Source: Bradyrhizobium sp. 138
GTDB lineage: Bacteria; Pseudomonadota; Alphaproteobacteria; Rhizobiales; Xanthobacteraceae
Assembly (NCBI RefSeq): GCF_023074075.1
Contig: NZ_JADPKT010000033.1
Coordinates: 310,001 to 374,000 of the forward strand
DNA length: 64,000 nucleotides
Direction: 5' to 3'
Part shown: piece by piece, positions 43,501 through 52,496 of the stretch
How the letters are laid out: each line of letters opens with the position of its first letter
How positions within the stretch are numbered: position 1 is the stretch's first letter
Position numbers and translations under genes: made by a program
The notes under the pieces: generated by a model
What the model saw: only the letters and a program-made list of their open reading frames with translations
Told to the model about the DNA's origin: nothing
Database searches by the model: none

Positions 43501-43986
43501 TCACTCTCCCTTGGCGGCGTTCATGGCGGCAGCGCCTGCCAGCACCGAGACGACGATGTTCTGATAGCCGGTGCAGCGGCAGATATTACCTTCGAGCCCA
43601 TGACGGACATCGGCCTCCGTCAGGTTCGGGTTCTCCGCTGCAAGCGCGACGGCAGTCATCAGCATGCCGGGCGTGCAGAAGCCGCATTGCAGGCCGTGAT
43701 GCTCGCGAAACGCCTCCTGCATCGGATGCAGCCGGTTCGAGCCAGGCGCCCCTTGCAGACCTTCGATGGTGAGCAGGTTCGCGCCATCGAGGGCAGGCGC
43801 CAGCAACGTGCAGCTCTTCACCGGCAAGCCGTTGAGATGCACCACGCAGGCGCCGCACTGGCTGGTATCGCAGCCGATATGAGTACCTGTCAGGTTGAGC
43901 TGCTCGCGCAGCAGCTCGACCACGAGCGTCGCAGGCTCGACATCGACAGTGGTGGAGCGTCCGTTGAGTGTGAACGATATCTGCAC
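43501..43986 (-). CDS. Molybdenum hydroxylase, 2Fe-2S small subunit (set 1)
   Basis: A 161-residue CoxS-type protein with two Fe-S clusters. The plant-type cluster is held by [16 protein letters not shown] plus a later Cys in KSC, and the second by CGFCTPG and ICRCTGYQ. The start is GTG at 43986 with GGGAGC 7 bases upstream; the longer frame lies within the ATPase gene. It precedes the large subunit gene by two bases, so the order is small, large, medium, amidase. Confidence 0.93.
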   Translation of the reverse strand: MQISFTLNGRSTTVDVEPATLVVELLREQLNLTGTHIGCDTSQCGACVVHLNGLPVKSCTLLAPALDGANLLTIEGLQGAPGSNRLHPMQEAFREHHGLQCGFCTPGMLMTAVALAAENPNLTEADVRHGLEGNICRCTGYQNIVVSVLAGAAAMNAAKGE

Positions 43987-44014
43987 GATCAAGCTCCCTA
44001 TGCGCGACGGGTCT

Positions 44015-45121
44015 CTAGGCAAGTGGAAGTGCGCTGCCAGTGGCCCATGTGGCCACCACGACATCGCCGATGGTGAAGGGATCCGCGAAGAAGGTCTTTT
44101 CCGGCACGTAGGCGATAAACTCGTCGTCCGGCACGGTGTCCAGCATGACCTTGACGAAATAGCCCTGGTATTCGATCGCGAGCACCCGGCTCGGCAGCGA
44201 CGTGGTGCAGCCGGGCGGCAGCTCCTTTCCCGGCCGCACCAGCGCGACGTCGTCGCGACGTACCGCGATATCGACCTTGTCGCCGACATTGATCGAGGAG
44301 CGCGCCTGAAGCGGCACCTCGATGCCATCAGGCGCGGCCTGCGCCAGCGTAAAGCTCGCGCCGTTGACCTTCTCGACGCAGCCCGACAGCACGTTCTGGC
44401 CACCCATGAACTCGGCCACATAGCGATCATGCGGATGCGCGTAGACCTCGCGCGCCGCTCCCGCCTGCTTGATCCTGCCCTGCTCCATCACCACCACAAG
44501 GTCGGCGAGCGCGATCGCCTCGAGTTGGGTGTGGGTGACGTGGATGAAGGTGATGCCGAGCTCCTGCTGCATCCGCCGCAGCTCTTGCCGCATCTGGACG
44601 CGGAGCTGCTCGTCGAGCGCCGACAACGGCTCGTCGAGCAAAAGCACGCGCGGTTCGGTGATCGCGGCGCGCGCCAGTGCCACCCGCTGCTGCTGACCGC
44701 CGGACAGCTGCGCCGGTAGGCGGTCGGCGAATTGCGTCAGCCGCACCTTCTCGATCATGGCATCGGCGGCGCGCAGCCGATCCGTCTTGGACATGCCACG
44801 CACGCGTAGCGCAAAGGCGATGTTCTCGCGCACGGTCAGATGCGGGAACAGCGCGTAGGACTGGAACATCATCGCGGTACGACGCTGCACCGGCGCAAGC
44901 CCGACGACGTTCTGGCCGCCAATCACGATCTCGCCCGCGGTGGGATCTTCGTGGCCTGCGATCATACGCAAGATCGTGGTCTTGCCGCAGCCGGACGGAC
45001 CGATGAAGCAGCAATAGGCGCCGTCGGCGATCTTCAGATTCACGCCGTCCACGACGTTCGTAACGCCGTCAAAGCTCTTGCAGACGCCCGCCAGTTCGAT
45101 ATCGCCGCGATCGCTCTTCAT
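44015..45121 (-). CDS. Polyamine-type ABC importer ATPase (PotA-like)
   Basis: A 368-residue ATPase with Walker A GPSGCGKTT near residue 41, signature [14 protein letters not shown], Walker B VLLLDEPLSALD, and a C-terminal TOBE domain (about 285-360). Such ATPases drive importers for polyamines, opines, Fe or other organic cations. It lies 8 bases after a permease gene and 29 bases before the small-subunit gene, linking uptake and oxidation in one transcript. Confidence 0.93.
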   Translation of the reverse strand: MKSDRGDIELAGVCKSFDGVTNVVDGVNLKIADGAYCCFIGPSGCGKTTILRMIAGHEDPTAGEIVIGGQNVVGLAPVQRRTAMMFQSYALFPHLTVRENIAFALRVRGMSKTDRLRAADAMIEKVRLTQFADRLPAQLSGGQQQRVALARAAITEPRVLLLDEPLSALDEQLRVQMRQELRRMQQELGITFIHVTHTQLEAIALADLVVVMEQGRIKQAGAAREVYAHPHDRYVAEFMGGQNVLSGCVEKVNGASFTLAQAAPDGIEVPLQARSSINVGDKVDIAVRRDDVALVRPGKELPPGCTTSLPSRVLAIEYQGYFVKVMLDTVPDDEFIAYVPEKTFFADPFTIGDVVVATWATGSALPLA

Positions 45122-45128
45122 TCCCCAC

Positions 45129-46034
45129 TCAACCCTTTGCGCTGCTACCGCGCTTCTTCTGAATCAACACGATGCTGCCCAGGCTCGCGCCGATGACGAT
45201 GAAGGAGATGACGGTCGTCACTGTGCCCAGCGCGTAGAGCGAAGGCGAGGTGACGTTCAGCGTCATGCTCCAGATCTCGAGCGGCAGCGTGTTGAGCGAA
45301 CCAGCGGTCTGGAGGCTGCGGGCGAATTCGTCGTAGGACAGTGTGAAGCCGAACAGCACCACCGCGACCAGGCCGGGCGCGAGCACCGGGATCATCACCA
45401 GCCGGATCGACTGCCAGCGGCCGGCGCCGAGATCATAGGCCGCCTCCTCCCAGACGTGATCGAAGCGCGACATCACCGCGAACATCACGAGCACGCCGAA
45501 CGGCAGCGTCCAGGATAGCTGCGCGCCCAGCGCCGAGGTGTACCAGCTTGCATTCAGTCCGAGCGCCTGGAACAGCAGGCCGGTGCCAAGGCCGAGCACG
45601 AGACCCGGCGCGACCAGGCTTCCGATCATCATGTAGAACACGGCGGTGTCGCCGCGAAAGCGCTTGCGGAAGCCGAGCCCGGCGAGAAACGAGACCACCA
45701 CCGTGATGATGGTGACGATGACCGCCAGCTTGATCGAGCGGTCGAACGACCCCTTCACGTCGCCGGTCCGCACCTGGGTAAAAAGGTCGACGAACCAGTG
45801 CAGCGACTGGCCCTTCATCGGGAAGACGAGCCCGCCGCGGATATCCTGGAACGACAGGATGTAGATGCAGAACATCGGGCCGTAGAGTGCGAGAACATAG
45901 AGGGAGAACAGCGTCGCCAGCACGTAGAACGTCCAGGGACGACCGCCCTTGCTCGGCGCGATCGCCTTGGTCGTGGCGGGCGCGACCGACTTGGACATGT
46001 CGGTTTTGGGCATGTCGGTGAGAACTGCGCTCAT
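45129..46034 (-). CDS. Polyamine-type ABC importer permease (PotC-like)
   Basis: A 301-residue inner-membrane protein with about six membrane segments and an EAA-type loop EEAAYDLGAGRWQSIRLVMIPVLAPG. ATG 46034 (MSAVLTDM) overlaps the stop of the other permease gene by ATGA. The first 30 residues are a cytoplasmic extension rich in Lys and Pro. The pair forms the channel of the importer. Confidence 0.92.
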   Translation of the reverse strand: MSAVLTDMPKTDMSKSVAPATTKAIAPSKGGRPWTFYVLATLFSLYVLALYGPMFCIYILSFQDIRGGLVFPMKGQSLHWFVDLFTQVRTGDVKGSFDRSIKLAVIVTIITVVVSFLAGLGFRKRFRGDTAVFYMMIGSLVAPGLVLGLGTGLLFQALGLNASWYTSALGAQLSWTLPFGVLVMFAVMSRFDHVWEEAAYDLGAGRWQSIRLVMIPVLAPGLVAVVLFGFTLSYDEFARSLQTAGSLNTLPLEIWSMTLNVTSPSLYALGTVTTVISFIVIGASLGSIVLIQKKRGSSAKG

Positions 46035-46915
46035 CGCGCGATCTCCTGCCTGATGTCGACGGTACGCAGGATCAGCGAGACGACCGCGACCAGCACCAGC
46101 GTCAGCAGCACGGCGCTTGCGGCCGCGGTCGGATATTGCAGCACGCCGACATCCTCGTAAAACGCGCTGACCACAGAGGCCGAGCCGCCACCGGACATCA
46201 CCTTGACCACGAAGAAATCGCCCATCACGATCGAGACCACGAAGATGGTGCCGAGCGCGATGCCGCTCTTGGACATCGGCACCACGATCAGGCGCATGAT
46301 GTCGAAACGGCTGGCACCGGCGTCGATCGCGGCCTCGATCAGCTTCTTGTCGATCCGCGCCATCGAATTGAAGATCGGCACGATCATGAAGATCGTGAGC
46401 TGGTGGACATAGGCGATGACCACCGCGAGGTCGGAGAACAGCAGCACTTCGAGCGGCGCGCGGATCACGCCCAGTCCCAGCAGCGCCTGATTGATCAGGC
46501 CTTCTTTGCCGAGCAGCGGGATCCAGGAAATCATCCGGATGATGTTCGAGGTCCAGAACGGCACGGTGCACAGCAGAAACAGGCCGATCGCGAGCAGCTG
46601 GCTGCGGACGTGAAACACCAGGAAATAGGCGACGAAAAAGCCGATGACCAGGGTGAAGATCCAGGTCAGCACCGTGAACTTGATCGTCGCCAGATACAGC
46701 TTCAGCGTCAGCGCCGAATGCAGCACCTCGACATAGCTCGCCAGCGTGAAACCCGGCGTCAGCCCGCCAAAGCCGTCGGTGGCGAAGAAGCTCGCGAGCA
46801 GCACGACCAGGATCGGCGCCACGAAGAACGGCACGAGCACCAGGACCAGCGGCGACACATAGAGCCAGCCGGCAAGATTGGCGCGTGGCGGAGTTTGAGC
46901 TGGACTTGGCTGCAT
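46031..46915 (-). CDS. Polyamine-type ABC importer permease (PotB-like)
   Basis: A 294-residue inner-membrane protein. It has WLYVSPLVLVLVPFFVAPILVVL at the N terminus and the EAA loop EAAIDAGASRFDIMRLIVVPMSKSG. It follows the binding-protein gene by 80 bases, a gap that carries a GC-rich hairpin. It is followed by the PotC-like permease with a 4-base overlap. Confidence 0.92.
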   Translation of the reverse strand: MQPSPAQTPPRANLAGWLYVSPLVLVLVPFFVAPILVVLLASFFATDGFGGLTPGFTLASYVEVLHSALTLKLYLATIKFTVLTWIFTLVIGFFVAYFLVFHVRSQLLAIGLFLLCTVPFWTSNIIRMISWIPLLGKEGLINQALLGLGVIRAPLEVLLFSDLAVVIAYVHQLTIFMIVPIFNSMARIDKKLIEAAIDAGASRFDIMRLIVVPMSKSGIALGTIFVVSIVMGDFFVVKVMSGGGSASVVSAFYEDVGVLQYPTAAASAVLLTLVLVAVVSLILRTVDIRQEIAR

Positions 46916-46948
46916 AGCGGCAGACGCCTCGAAGTCGATCTTCTCGCA

Positions 46949-46968
46949 CCGGCGCGTCCCCGCGCCGG
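46949..46968. terminator. GC-rich hairpin between binding protein and permease genes
   Basis: CCGGCGCG (46949-46956), loop TCCC, and CGCGCCGG (46961-46968) form a perfect 8-bp stem on either strand. There is no T-run after it on the minus strand, so it is more likely an RNA-stabilising or partial-termination element that keeps binding-protein expression above permease expression. Confidence 0.5.
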
Positions 46969-46995
46969 CGCTACGCTACGTGAGGGAAGCAGGTT

Positions 46996-48288
46996 TCACG
47001 CCACCTTGAAATCGTTCCAGCGCTTGTTCATGTAGGCCGCCTCGTCCATCAGCGTGTTCCAGCAGGAGATGTTCTTGACGCGATCGAGGAAGGAGCCGCC
47101 GTCGCGCTTGGTGCCGGTCTTCTCCATCGGCACACCGTAGGGATCGTTGACCACCTCCGGCGCGGGCTGGCCCTCGTACCAGAACGCCCATTCGGCGGGA
47201 GTGAGAAATTTCTTCGCGGTCGACGGCACCGGGCTGTAATATCCGTAGCGCGCGACGAAGCCGCCCTGCCAGCCGGAGAGATACCAGTTGAGGTATTCAT
47301 AGGCCGCGTCGAGCTTCTTGCCGGAGAGATGCTTCATCAGGCCCATGCCGTTGCACCAGCCGCGATAGCCTTCCTTGCCGTTCTTGACGTTCACCGGCGC
47401 GTAGACGCAGGGGATTTCCTTGACGCGGACCGCGGCAACCGCCGGCGACCACATCGACTGGATGACCACTTCGCCCGCAGCCATCAGCTGCACCGACTGG
47501 TCGAAGGTGGTCCAGGTCGCGCGGAACTGGCCCTGCTTCTTCAGCTCGATTAGCTTGTTGCAGGTGAAGTCGATCTCCTCTTTGGTCATGTTGCCCTTGT
47601 TGCCGTACTTGATCAGTCCGGCGCTTTCGAAGCAGAGCGCAGCGTCCATGATGCCGATCGCGGGCACGTCGAGGATCGCGGCCTTGCCCTTGAATTTTGG
47701 ATCGATCAGATCCTTCCACTCGGTCACGTCATGGCCGACGAGGTCAGGCCGGTAGCCGATGGAGTCGGCGTTGTAGACCTGCGGCAGGAACGTCGCCCAC
47801 TCCGTGATGCCGTCGTTCAAGTCGGTCGCGTCGGGCTTGGCGATGTACATGGCCTCATAGGGCGAGATGCCCTGGCGCGGGATCTTGTGGCCGTCGATCT
47901 CGCCCTTGGTGAAGATCGGCAGGATATTGTCGAACTCCTTGATCTTCTTGACTTCGATGCCCTGGATCACGGAGCGCTTGGCGGCCAGCTTGGCCTGCCA
48001 GCCCTCGAGATCGGCGATATCGACTGTATTGGGCTGGCTTATGAAACGGTTGATGGCAGCCGAAGTGTCGAGGTTCTGCATCGTCACCTTGAAGCCGAGA
48101 TCCTTGGCGGCCTGGTCGCCGATCGCCTTCACCACGGAATAGGAGACGCCGACATGGCGCAGCTCGATGTCCTTGATCTCCTGCGCCCAGATGGTCGGAA
48201 ATCCGCGGATCGCATCCGAACCCGCGGCTGCGCCCGCAACGGCCGCCGCACCCTTCAACAGCGTGCGCCGGCTCAACTTTTTCGTCAT
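46996..48288 (-). CDS. Polyamine-type ABC substrate-binding protein
   Basis: A 430-residue periplasmic binding protein of the PotD/opine class. It has a twin-arginine type signal (KLSRRTLLKGAAAVAGAAAG) and ends with WNTLMDEAAYMNKRWNDFKV. ATG 48288 gives the usual short N terminus before the SRR motif; ATG 48345 is a real alternative because AATGAGGGTTGCC precedes it. It is the first gene of the importer-Mo-hydroxylase-amidase operon. Confidence 0.92.
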   Translation of the reverse strand: MTKKLSRRTLLKGAAAVAGAAAGSDAIRGFPTIWAQEIKDIELRHVGVSYSVVKAIGDQAAKDLGFKVTMQNLDTSAAINRFISQPNTVDIADLEGWQAKLAAKRSVIQGIEVKKIKEFDNILPIFTKGEIDGHKIPRQGISPYEAMYIAKPDATDLNDGITEWATFLPQVYNADSIGYRPDLVGHDVTEWKDLIDPKFKGKAAILDVPAIGIMDAALCFESAGLIKYGNKGNMTKEEIDFTCNKLIELKKQGQFRATWTTFDQSVQLMAAGEVVIQSMWSPAVAAVRVKEIPCVYAPVNVKNGKEGYRGWCNGMGLMKHLSGKKLDAAYEYLNWYLSGWQGGFVARYGYYSPVPSTAKKFLTPAEWAFWYEGQPAPEVVNDPYGVPMEKTGTKRDGGSFLDRVKNISCWNTLMDEAAYMNKRWNDFKVA

Positions 48289-48661
48289 CTTCACGTCCGT
48301 TCCAGCCGGACTGAACGTGGACGTTCCCTTAGCCCCATCAGGCATGGCAACCCTCATTGGTTACGATGAACGCCGCACCGATCGCCATTGACCGGCTGCG
48401 GATGTGATCAGTTGCGCGTGAGGCTAGGGTCAGGATTTTGCGAAGTAAAATTGGAAGTAACAATTCACGGCATAAGCGCCACTAATGGCTCCATCCTCTG
48501 CACTTCATCTCGGCAGGCAGCTCAGGATGGCAGCAGGCAGATGCGATCGCGATGAACAGAAGAGTCGCTGATCTTGCACTTCTGCGCTCACAAGATTTCT
48601 CTTGCCGTCCGGTGCCCACATCGATTTCTTGCTCGTGTAACCATCTTATGCCGGAGACCAC
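48289..48661. promoter_or_regulatory. Divergent intergenic region
   Basis: This 373-base segment separates the leftward importer operon and the rightward hydrolase gene. It contains an AT-richer part (48430-48470) that likely holds the operon promoter. No convincing dyad or RNA structure was seen. Confidence 0.4.
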
Positions 48662-49522
48662 ATGGTTGAAGATAGCCGTTTGCTGAACCGTCCCCTCGAT
48701 CCCCGTACCAGGTGGTCCGCGCTGTCCAAGGCGGAACGCGATGCTGCCTATGACAACAACGCGGCCGTCAAGAACAGCGCGGCCCTGATCGCCGAGCGCA
48801 ACGAGGCTTCTAGCCGGCTGCGAGGCACGCTGAAATCCCATCTCGACCTGCCTTACGGTGAGCGCGCGAACAACAAGATCGACCTCTACCCGGCAGCGAA
48901 GCCCGATGCGCCCTGCCTGGTGTTCCTGCACGGCGGCTATTGGCAGCGCAATTCCCGCGAATTGTTCGCGATGCTGGTCGAAGGCGTTGCCGCGCATGGC
49001 TGGTCGGTCGCCATTCCCGGCTATTCGCTGGCACCGGAGGTGTCTCTCACCGACATCGTCGCCGAAATCCCGCGTGCACTCGACTGGCTCGCCGCGCATG
49101 GCGCATCCTACGGCATCGCCGGGCCGGTTGTGCTGTCGGGCTGGTCCGCAGGCGCCCACCTCGTCGCGATGGCGCTGGACCATCCGCGCGTCCATGCCGG
49201 GCTGGCGATATCCGGTGTCTACGATCTCGCGCCGATCCGCGACACCGGTCTCAACAACGCGCTGAAGCTGACGGACGAGGAAATCGCCAAGCTCTCGCCG
49301 CTGCGGCTGCCGGTGACGCAGAAGCGGCTGGATATCGCCTATGGCAGCAACGAGCTCCCGGCGCTCGTGCTCGATTCAATCAATTTCCATGACAAGCGCG
49401 CGGCCGCACTGGCGCCCGGCAAGCTCATCCCGGTCGAAGGGGCCGACCATTTCACCATCCTCGAGGCGCTGCGGCGCCCTGACGGACGCCTGGTTGACGC
49501 CGCTCGGCGACTGCTGGACTAA
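48662..49522 (+). CDS. Alpha/beta hydrolase, esterase or arylformamidase-like
   Basis: A 286-residue hydrolase. It has the oxyanion motif FLHGGYWQRN near residue 90, the nucleophile motif LSGWSAGAHLV near residue 160, and VEGADHFTILEAL near residue 260, giving a Ser-Asp-His triad. The HGGYWQ and GWSAGAHL motifs are typical of kynurenine formamidase-like proteins, so amide or formamide hydrolysis is possible and fits the surroundings. CGGAGACCAC precedes the ATG. It is a single rightward gene between two leftward operons. Confidence 0.87.
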   Translation: MVEDSRLLNRPLDPRTRWSALSKAERDAAYDNNAAVKNSAALIAERNEASSRLRGTLKSHLDLPYGERANNKIDLYPAAKPDAPCLVFLHGGYWQRNSRELFAMLVEGVAAHGWSVAIPGYSLAPEVSLTDIVAEIPRALDWLAAHGASYGIAGPVVLSGWSAGAHLVAMALDHPRVHAGLAISGVYDLAPIRDTGLNNALKLTDEEIAKLSPLRLPVTQKRLDIAYGSNELPALVLDSINFHDKRAAALAPGKLIPVEGADHFTILEALRRPDGRLVDAARRLLD

Positions 49523-49645
49523 AAAACGCGAAAACAACCCCATGCACAGTAGAGACGCCATTGTTTTCAAAGGCAAATTTTTGAAGGCAAATCGGCACCA
49601 CCGGCTGCTTTGACACGTCGGGCAAAACAGGGGGCGATGATGGCA
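49523..49645. other. Convergent intergenic region
   Basis: An intergenic stretch of 123 bases between the hydrolase stop and the Rieske gene stop; it begins with an A-run (49523-49528). It contains most of the dyad listed at 49634-49652. No gene is seen. Confidence 0.4.
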
Positions 49646-49652
49646 TCATCGC
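49634..49652. terminator. 9-bp inverted repeat at the end of the Rieske gene
   Basis: GCGATGATG (49634-49642), one central base, and CATCATCGC (49644-49652) form a perfect dyad that spans the stop codon of the leftward Rieske gene. With a single central base it cannot fold fully as RNA, so it may be a protein-binding site or chance. Confidence 0.3.
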
Positions 49653-49999
49653 TCCGGTTGCCGCTCCTGCGCCTCGATCCAGATCTGCTCGCCCGTAATC
49701 CGCACCGGATGGAGCCGCAACGGCGGGCTTGGCCATCCCGCAGTCATCGTCCCGTCGCGCAAGTCGAATGATGCCGCATGGCGCGGGCAATAGAGCCGCC
49801 CCGCCGCCACGCGTCCCAGACCGAGATCCGCCTGTTCATGCGGGCACGCACGTTCGCAGGCGACGACATGGCCCTCGTTCCAGATCACGAGCAGGTCGCG
49901 CCCGGCGACGCGAACGATCGTCTCCGCCTTCAGCCGGTCGAGATCGCAGACCGGAATCCACCCGGCCGCATCACCCACCGAGATAGGCCTTCCGCACAT
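49646..49999 (-). CDS. Rieske 2Fe-2S ferredoxin-like protein
   Basis: A 117-residue small Rieske protein. The cluster is held by CPHEQADLG and CPRHAASFDLRDG, matching C-x-H...C-x-x-H. Such proteins carry electrons to ring-hydroxylating oxygenases or other oxidoreductases. Its ATG at 49999 overlaps the LivF-like gene by 29 bases; the GTG at 49978 would cut the overlap to 8. It closes the ten-gene MarR-controlled operon, where the Mo-hydroxylase may need an electron carrier. Confidence 0.87.
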   Translation of the reverse strand: MCGRPISVGDAAGWIPVCDLDRLKAETIVRVAGRDLLVIWNEGHVVACERACPHEQADLGLGRVAAGRLYCPRHAASFDLRDGTMTAGWPSPPLRLHPVRITGEQIWIEAQERQPER

Positions 50000-50687
50000 G
50001 CTCGTTCTCGATCAACTCGGCGCCGGCCCCGGACAGCACGATGCGGCCGTTCTCGAGCAGATAGGCATGATCGCACATCTCCAGCGCTGCGAACGCGTTC
50101 TGCTCGACCAGCAGCACCGTGGTGCCGGCATCGCGGATGCCACGGATGATCGCAAAGGTGCGCTCGACGATGTTGGGCGCGAGCCCGAGCGAGGGCTCAT
50201 CGAACATGATCAATCGCGGCCGCGACATCAGCGCCCGCCCGATCGCGAGCATCTGCTGCTCGCCGCCGGACAGCGTGCCCGCCGCCTGCCGGCGCCGCTC
50301 GGCAAGCCGCGGAAATTCCGTGTAGATGCGATCGCGATCGGCCGCGATCTCGCCTGAACCACGACGGAGGTAGGCCCCCATGTCGAGATTTTCCTCGACG
50401 CTCATGTGCGGGAACACCCGCCGCCCCTCCGGGCAATGCGCAATCCCACTCGCCAGCACGCGCGGAGGCCTCGCCCCGGTGATGTCGATGCCCTCGAACC
50501 GCATCTGCCCTGCGCGCGGCGGCACCAAGCCTGAAATCGCGCGCAGCGTCGTGCTCTTGCCGGCGCCATTGGCGCCAATCAGGGCGACGAGCTGACCGAC
50601 CTTCACGTCCAGCGAGATCCCGCGTAGCGCCGTGACGCCGCCATAGCTGCACACCATGTCGCGGATCTCAAGCACGCGCAGCTCCAT
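49971..50687 (-). CDS. Branched-chain-type ABC importer ATPase (LivF-like)
   Basis: A 238-residue ATPase with Walker A GANGAGKST near residue 38, signature LSGGEQQMLAIGRALM, and LIMFDEPSLGLAPNIVERTF, which is diagnostic of LivF. Its ATG lies 20 bases inside the LivG-like gene. The importer likely carries an aromatic or heterocyclic acid or amide, as Liv-type systems in rhizobia often do. Confidence 0.94.
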   Translation of the reverse strand: MELRVLEIRDMVCSYGGVTALRGISLDVKVGQLVALIGANGAGKSTTLRAISGLVPPRAGQMRFEGIDITGARPPRVLASGIAHCPEGRRVFPHMSVEENLDMGAYLRRGSGEIAADRDRIYTEFPRLAERRRQAAGTLSGGEQQMLAIGRALMSRPRLIMFDEPSLGLAPNIVERTFAIIRGIRDAGTTVLLVEQNAFAALEMCDHAYLLENGRIVLSGAGAELIENEHVRKAYLGG

Positions 50688-51450
50688 GTCCGAGATAGGC
50701 CTCGATCACCGCCGCATTGTTGCGGATCTCGTCCGGGGTCCCCCCCGCGATGATGCGGCCGTAGTTCAGCACCACGATACGATCGGACACCGTCATCACC
50801 ATCGGCATGTCGTGCTCGACCAGCAGGATCGTGATGCCGCGGTCGCGGATGCTGCGGATCAGCTCGACAAAGCGGTGCGTCTCCGACGCGTTCATGCCCG
50901 AGACCGGCTCGTCGAGCAGCAGCATCGAGGGCTCCGCCGCGAGCGCCAGCGCGACACCGACCAGGCGCTGCTCGCCATAGGAGAGCGAGCCGGCCGCATC
51001 ATGGGCGAGGCGTTCGAGACCGACCCACTCGATCAACTCGCTCGCCCGCTGCCGCAGCCTGCGCTCGGAGGCGCGCGCGCCGGGCAGCCCAAGGATGGCG
51101 TCGAGCAACCGCACCCTGCCCTGGCGGTGCAGCCCGATCAGGAGATTGTCGTAGACGGTGTCGTTGGGGAAAACGCTGGTACGCTGGAAAGTGCGGATCA
51201 GGCCGAGATCGGCGATCTCGTGCGGCTTCAATCCGGTGAGCGTGATGCCCTGGTAGGTGACGCGGCCTGCGCTCGGCGTCAGGAAACCTGTCATGACGTT
51301 GAAGGCGGTGGTCTTGCCGGCACCGTTCGGCCCGATCAGGCTGACGATCTCGCCCTCGCCAACGGTAAAACTCATGTCGGAGATCGCGACCAGCCCGCCG
51401 AAACGGACCGCGACCTGTTCGATCGTCATGGCAATGCTGCGCGCCATCAT
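50668..51450 (-). CDS. Branched-chain-type ABC importer ATPase (LivG-like)
   Basis: A 260-residue ATPase. Walker A GPNGAGKTTAFNVMTGF, LIRTFQRTSVFPNDTVYDNLLIG, and signature LSYGEQRLVGVALALA are typical of LivG. The ATG at 51450 overlaps the LivM-like stop by one base; ATG 51447 is equally possible. It pairs with the LivF-like ATPase. Confidence 0.94.
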   Translation of the reverse strand: MMARSIAMTIEQVAVRFGGLVAISDMSFTVGEGEIVSLIGPNGAGKTTAFNVMTGFLTPSAGRVTYQGITLTGLKPHEIADLGLIRTFQRTSVFPNDTVYDNLLIGLHRQGRVRLLDAILGLPGARASERRLRQRASELIEWVGLERLAHDAAGSLSYGEQRLVGVALALAAEPSMLLLDEPVSGMNASETHRFVELIRSIRDRGITILLVEHDMPMVMTVSDRIVVLNYGRIIAGGTPDEIRNNAAVIEAYLGHGAARA

Positions 51451-52496
51451 CACGCCAGCTCCTTGGCGCCGGTTTCAGTGAGCGCCACCGGCGCCAGCAC
51501 CGGCGTGCGGCTCCCTCGCCGGCCAAATCGCTGTGCCAGCGAAGGCACGATGCCGCGCGGCAATACGAACAGGATCGCCATCAATACGCCGCCATAGGCA
51601 ATCCATTGCGCTTCCGGCGCCATGACCGGCCGCAAGGCGACCGGCAGCAGCCCGAAGATCATGCCGCCGACAACGGGCCCGGCCAGCGAACCCTTGCCGC
51701 CGCTGATGACCATGATGACCATGGTGACGGTGTTGATGAAGGCAAAGACTTCAGGATCGATGATCCGGATGTAGTGCGCATAGAGGCTGCCGGCCGCGCC
51801 CGCGATCGCCGCCGAGATCACCGCGGCAATCGTGAGCGTCTTGGTCACGTCGATGCCGACCGAGACGGCGAGCGTCTCGTTCTCCATCAGCCCACGCATG
51901 GCGCGGCCGAAATGGGAATGAACAAGGCGCGCGATCAGGAGATAGGCGATGAGCGCCACCACCAGCACGAGGTAGTAGTTCTGCATCTTGGTGCGCAGCG
52001 TGAGCTCACTGAGGCCGGGCAACGGCAGCGCGACGGATGGAATGTTGGTCAGCGCCAGCGGTCCCTGCGTCAGCTCGACCCAGTTCAGCGCCACCAGCCG
52101 AACGACCTCGGCAAAGGAGATCGTCACGATGACGAAATAGGCGCCGCGAACGCGGAACGAGAGCAGCCCGACGAAATAGCCGCACAATCCGGCGACCAGG
52201 ATCGCGAGTACGAAGCCCATGATTGGCGGCCATGGTGCGTGGACCAGACGAAACCCTCCGGGCAGGCCGACGTCGAAGCCGAGCGATGTCAGCGCGCTGA
52301 CATAGGCGCCGATGCCGAAGAAGGCGATATGGCCGAGGCTGAGCTGGCCCGTGAAGCCGAGCAGCAGATTGAGGCTCATTGCGCCGATGACGAAGATGCC
52401 CGTCGTGATCAGCGCATTGAGCAGATAAGGATCGCGCAGCCAGAGCGGGACCGAAGCAAGCGCAGCAACGGCGAGAATGGTGACGACGATCCTCAT
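51450..52496 (-). CDS. Branched-chain-type ABC importer permease (LivM-like)
   Basis: A 348-residue inner-membrane permease with eight or more membrane helices. Motifs are LNLLLGFTGQLSLGHIAFFGIGAYVSAL and RAMRGLMENETLAVSVGIDVTKTL, with GGKGSLAGPVVGGMIFGLLP near residue 275. Its ATG overlaps the LivH-like stop (ATGA) and its own stop overlaps the LivG-like start. Confidence 0.94.
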   Translation of the reverse strand: MRIVVTILAVAALASVPLWLRDPYLLNALITTGIFVIGAMSLNLLLGFTGQLSLGHIAFFGIGAYVSALTSLGFDVGLPGGFRLVHAPWPPIMGFVLAILVAGLCGYFVGLLSFRVRGAYFVIVTISFAEVVRLVALNWVELTQGPLALTNIPSVALPLPGLSELTLRTKMQNYYLVLVVALIAYLLIARLVHSHFGRAMRGLMENETLAVSVGIDVTKTLTIAAVISAAIAGAAGSLYAHYIRIIDPEVFAFINTVTMVIMVISGGKGSLAGPVVGGMIFGLLPVALRPVMAPEAQWIAYGGVLMAILFVLPRGIVPSLAQRFGRRGSRTPVLAPVALTETGAKELA

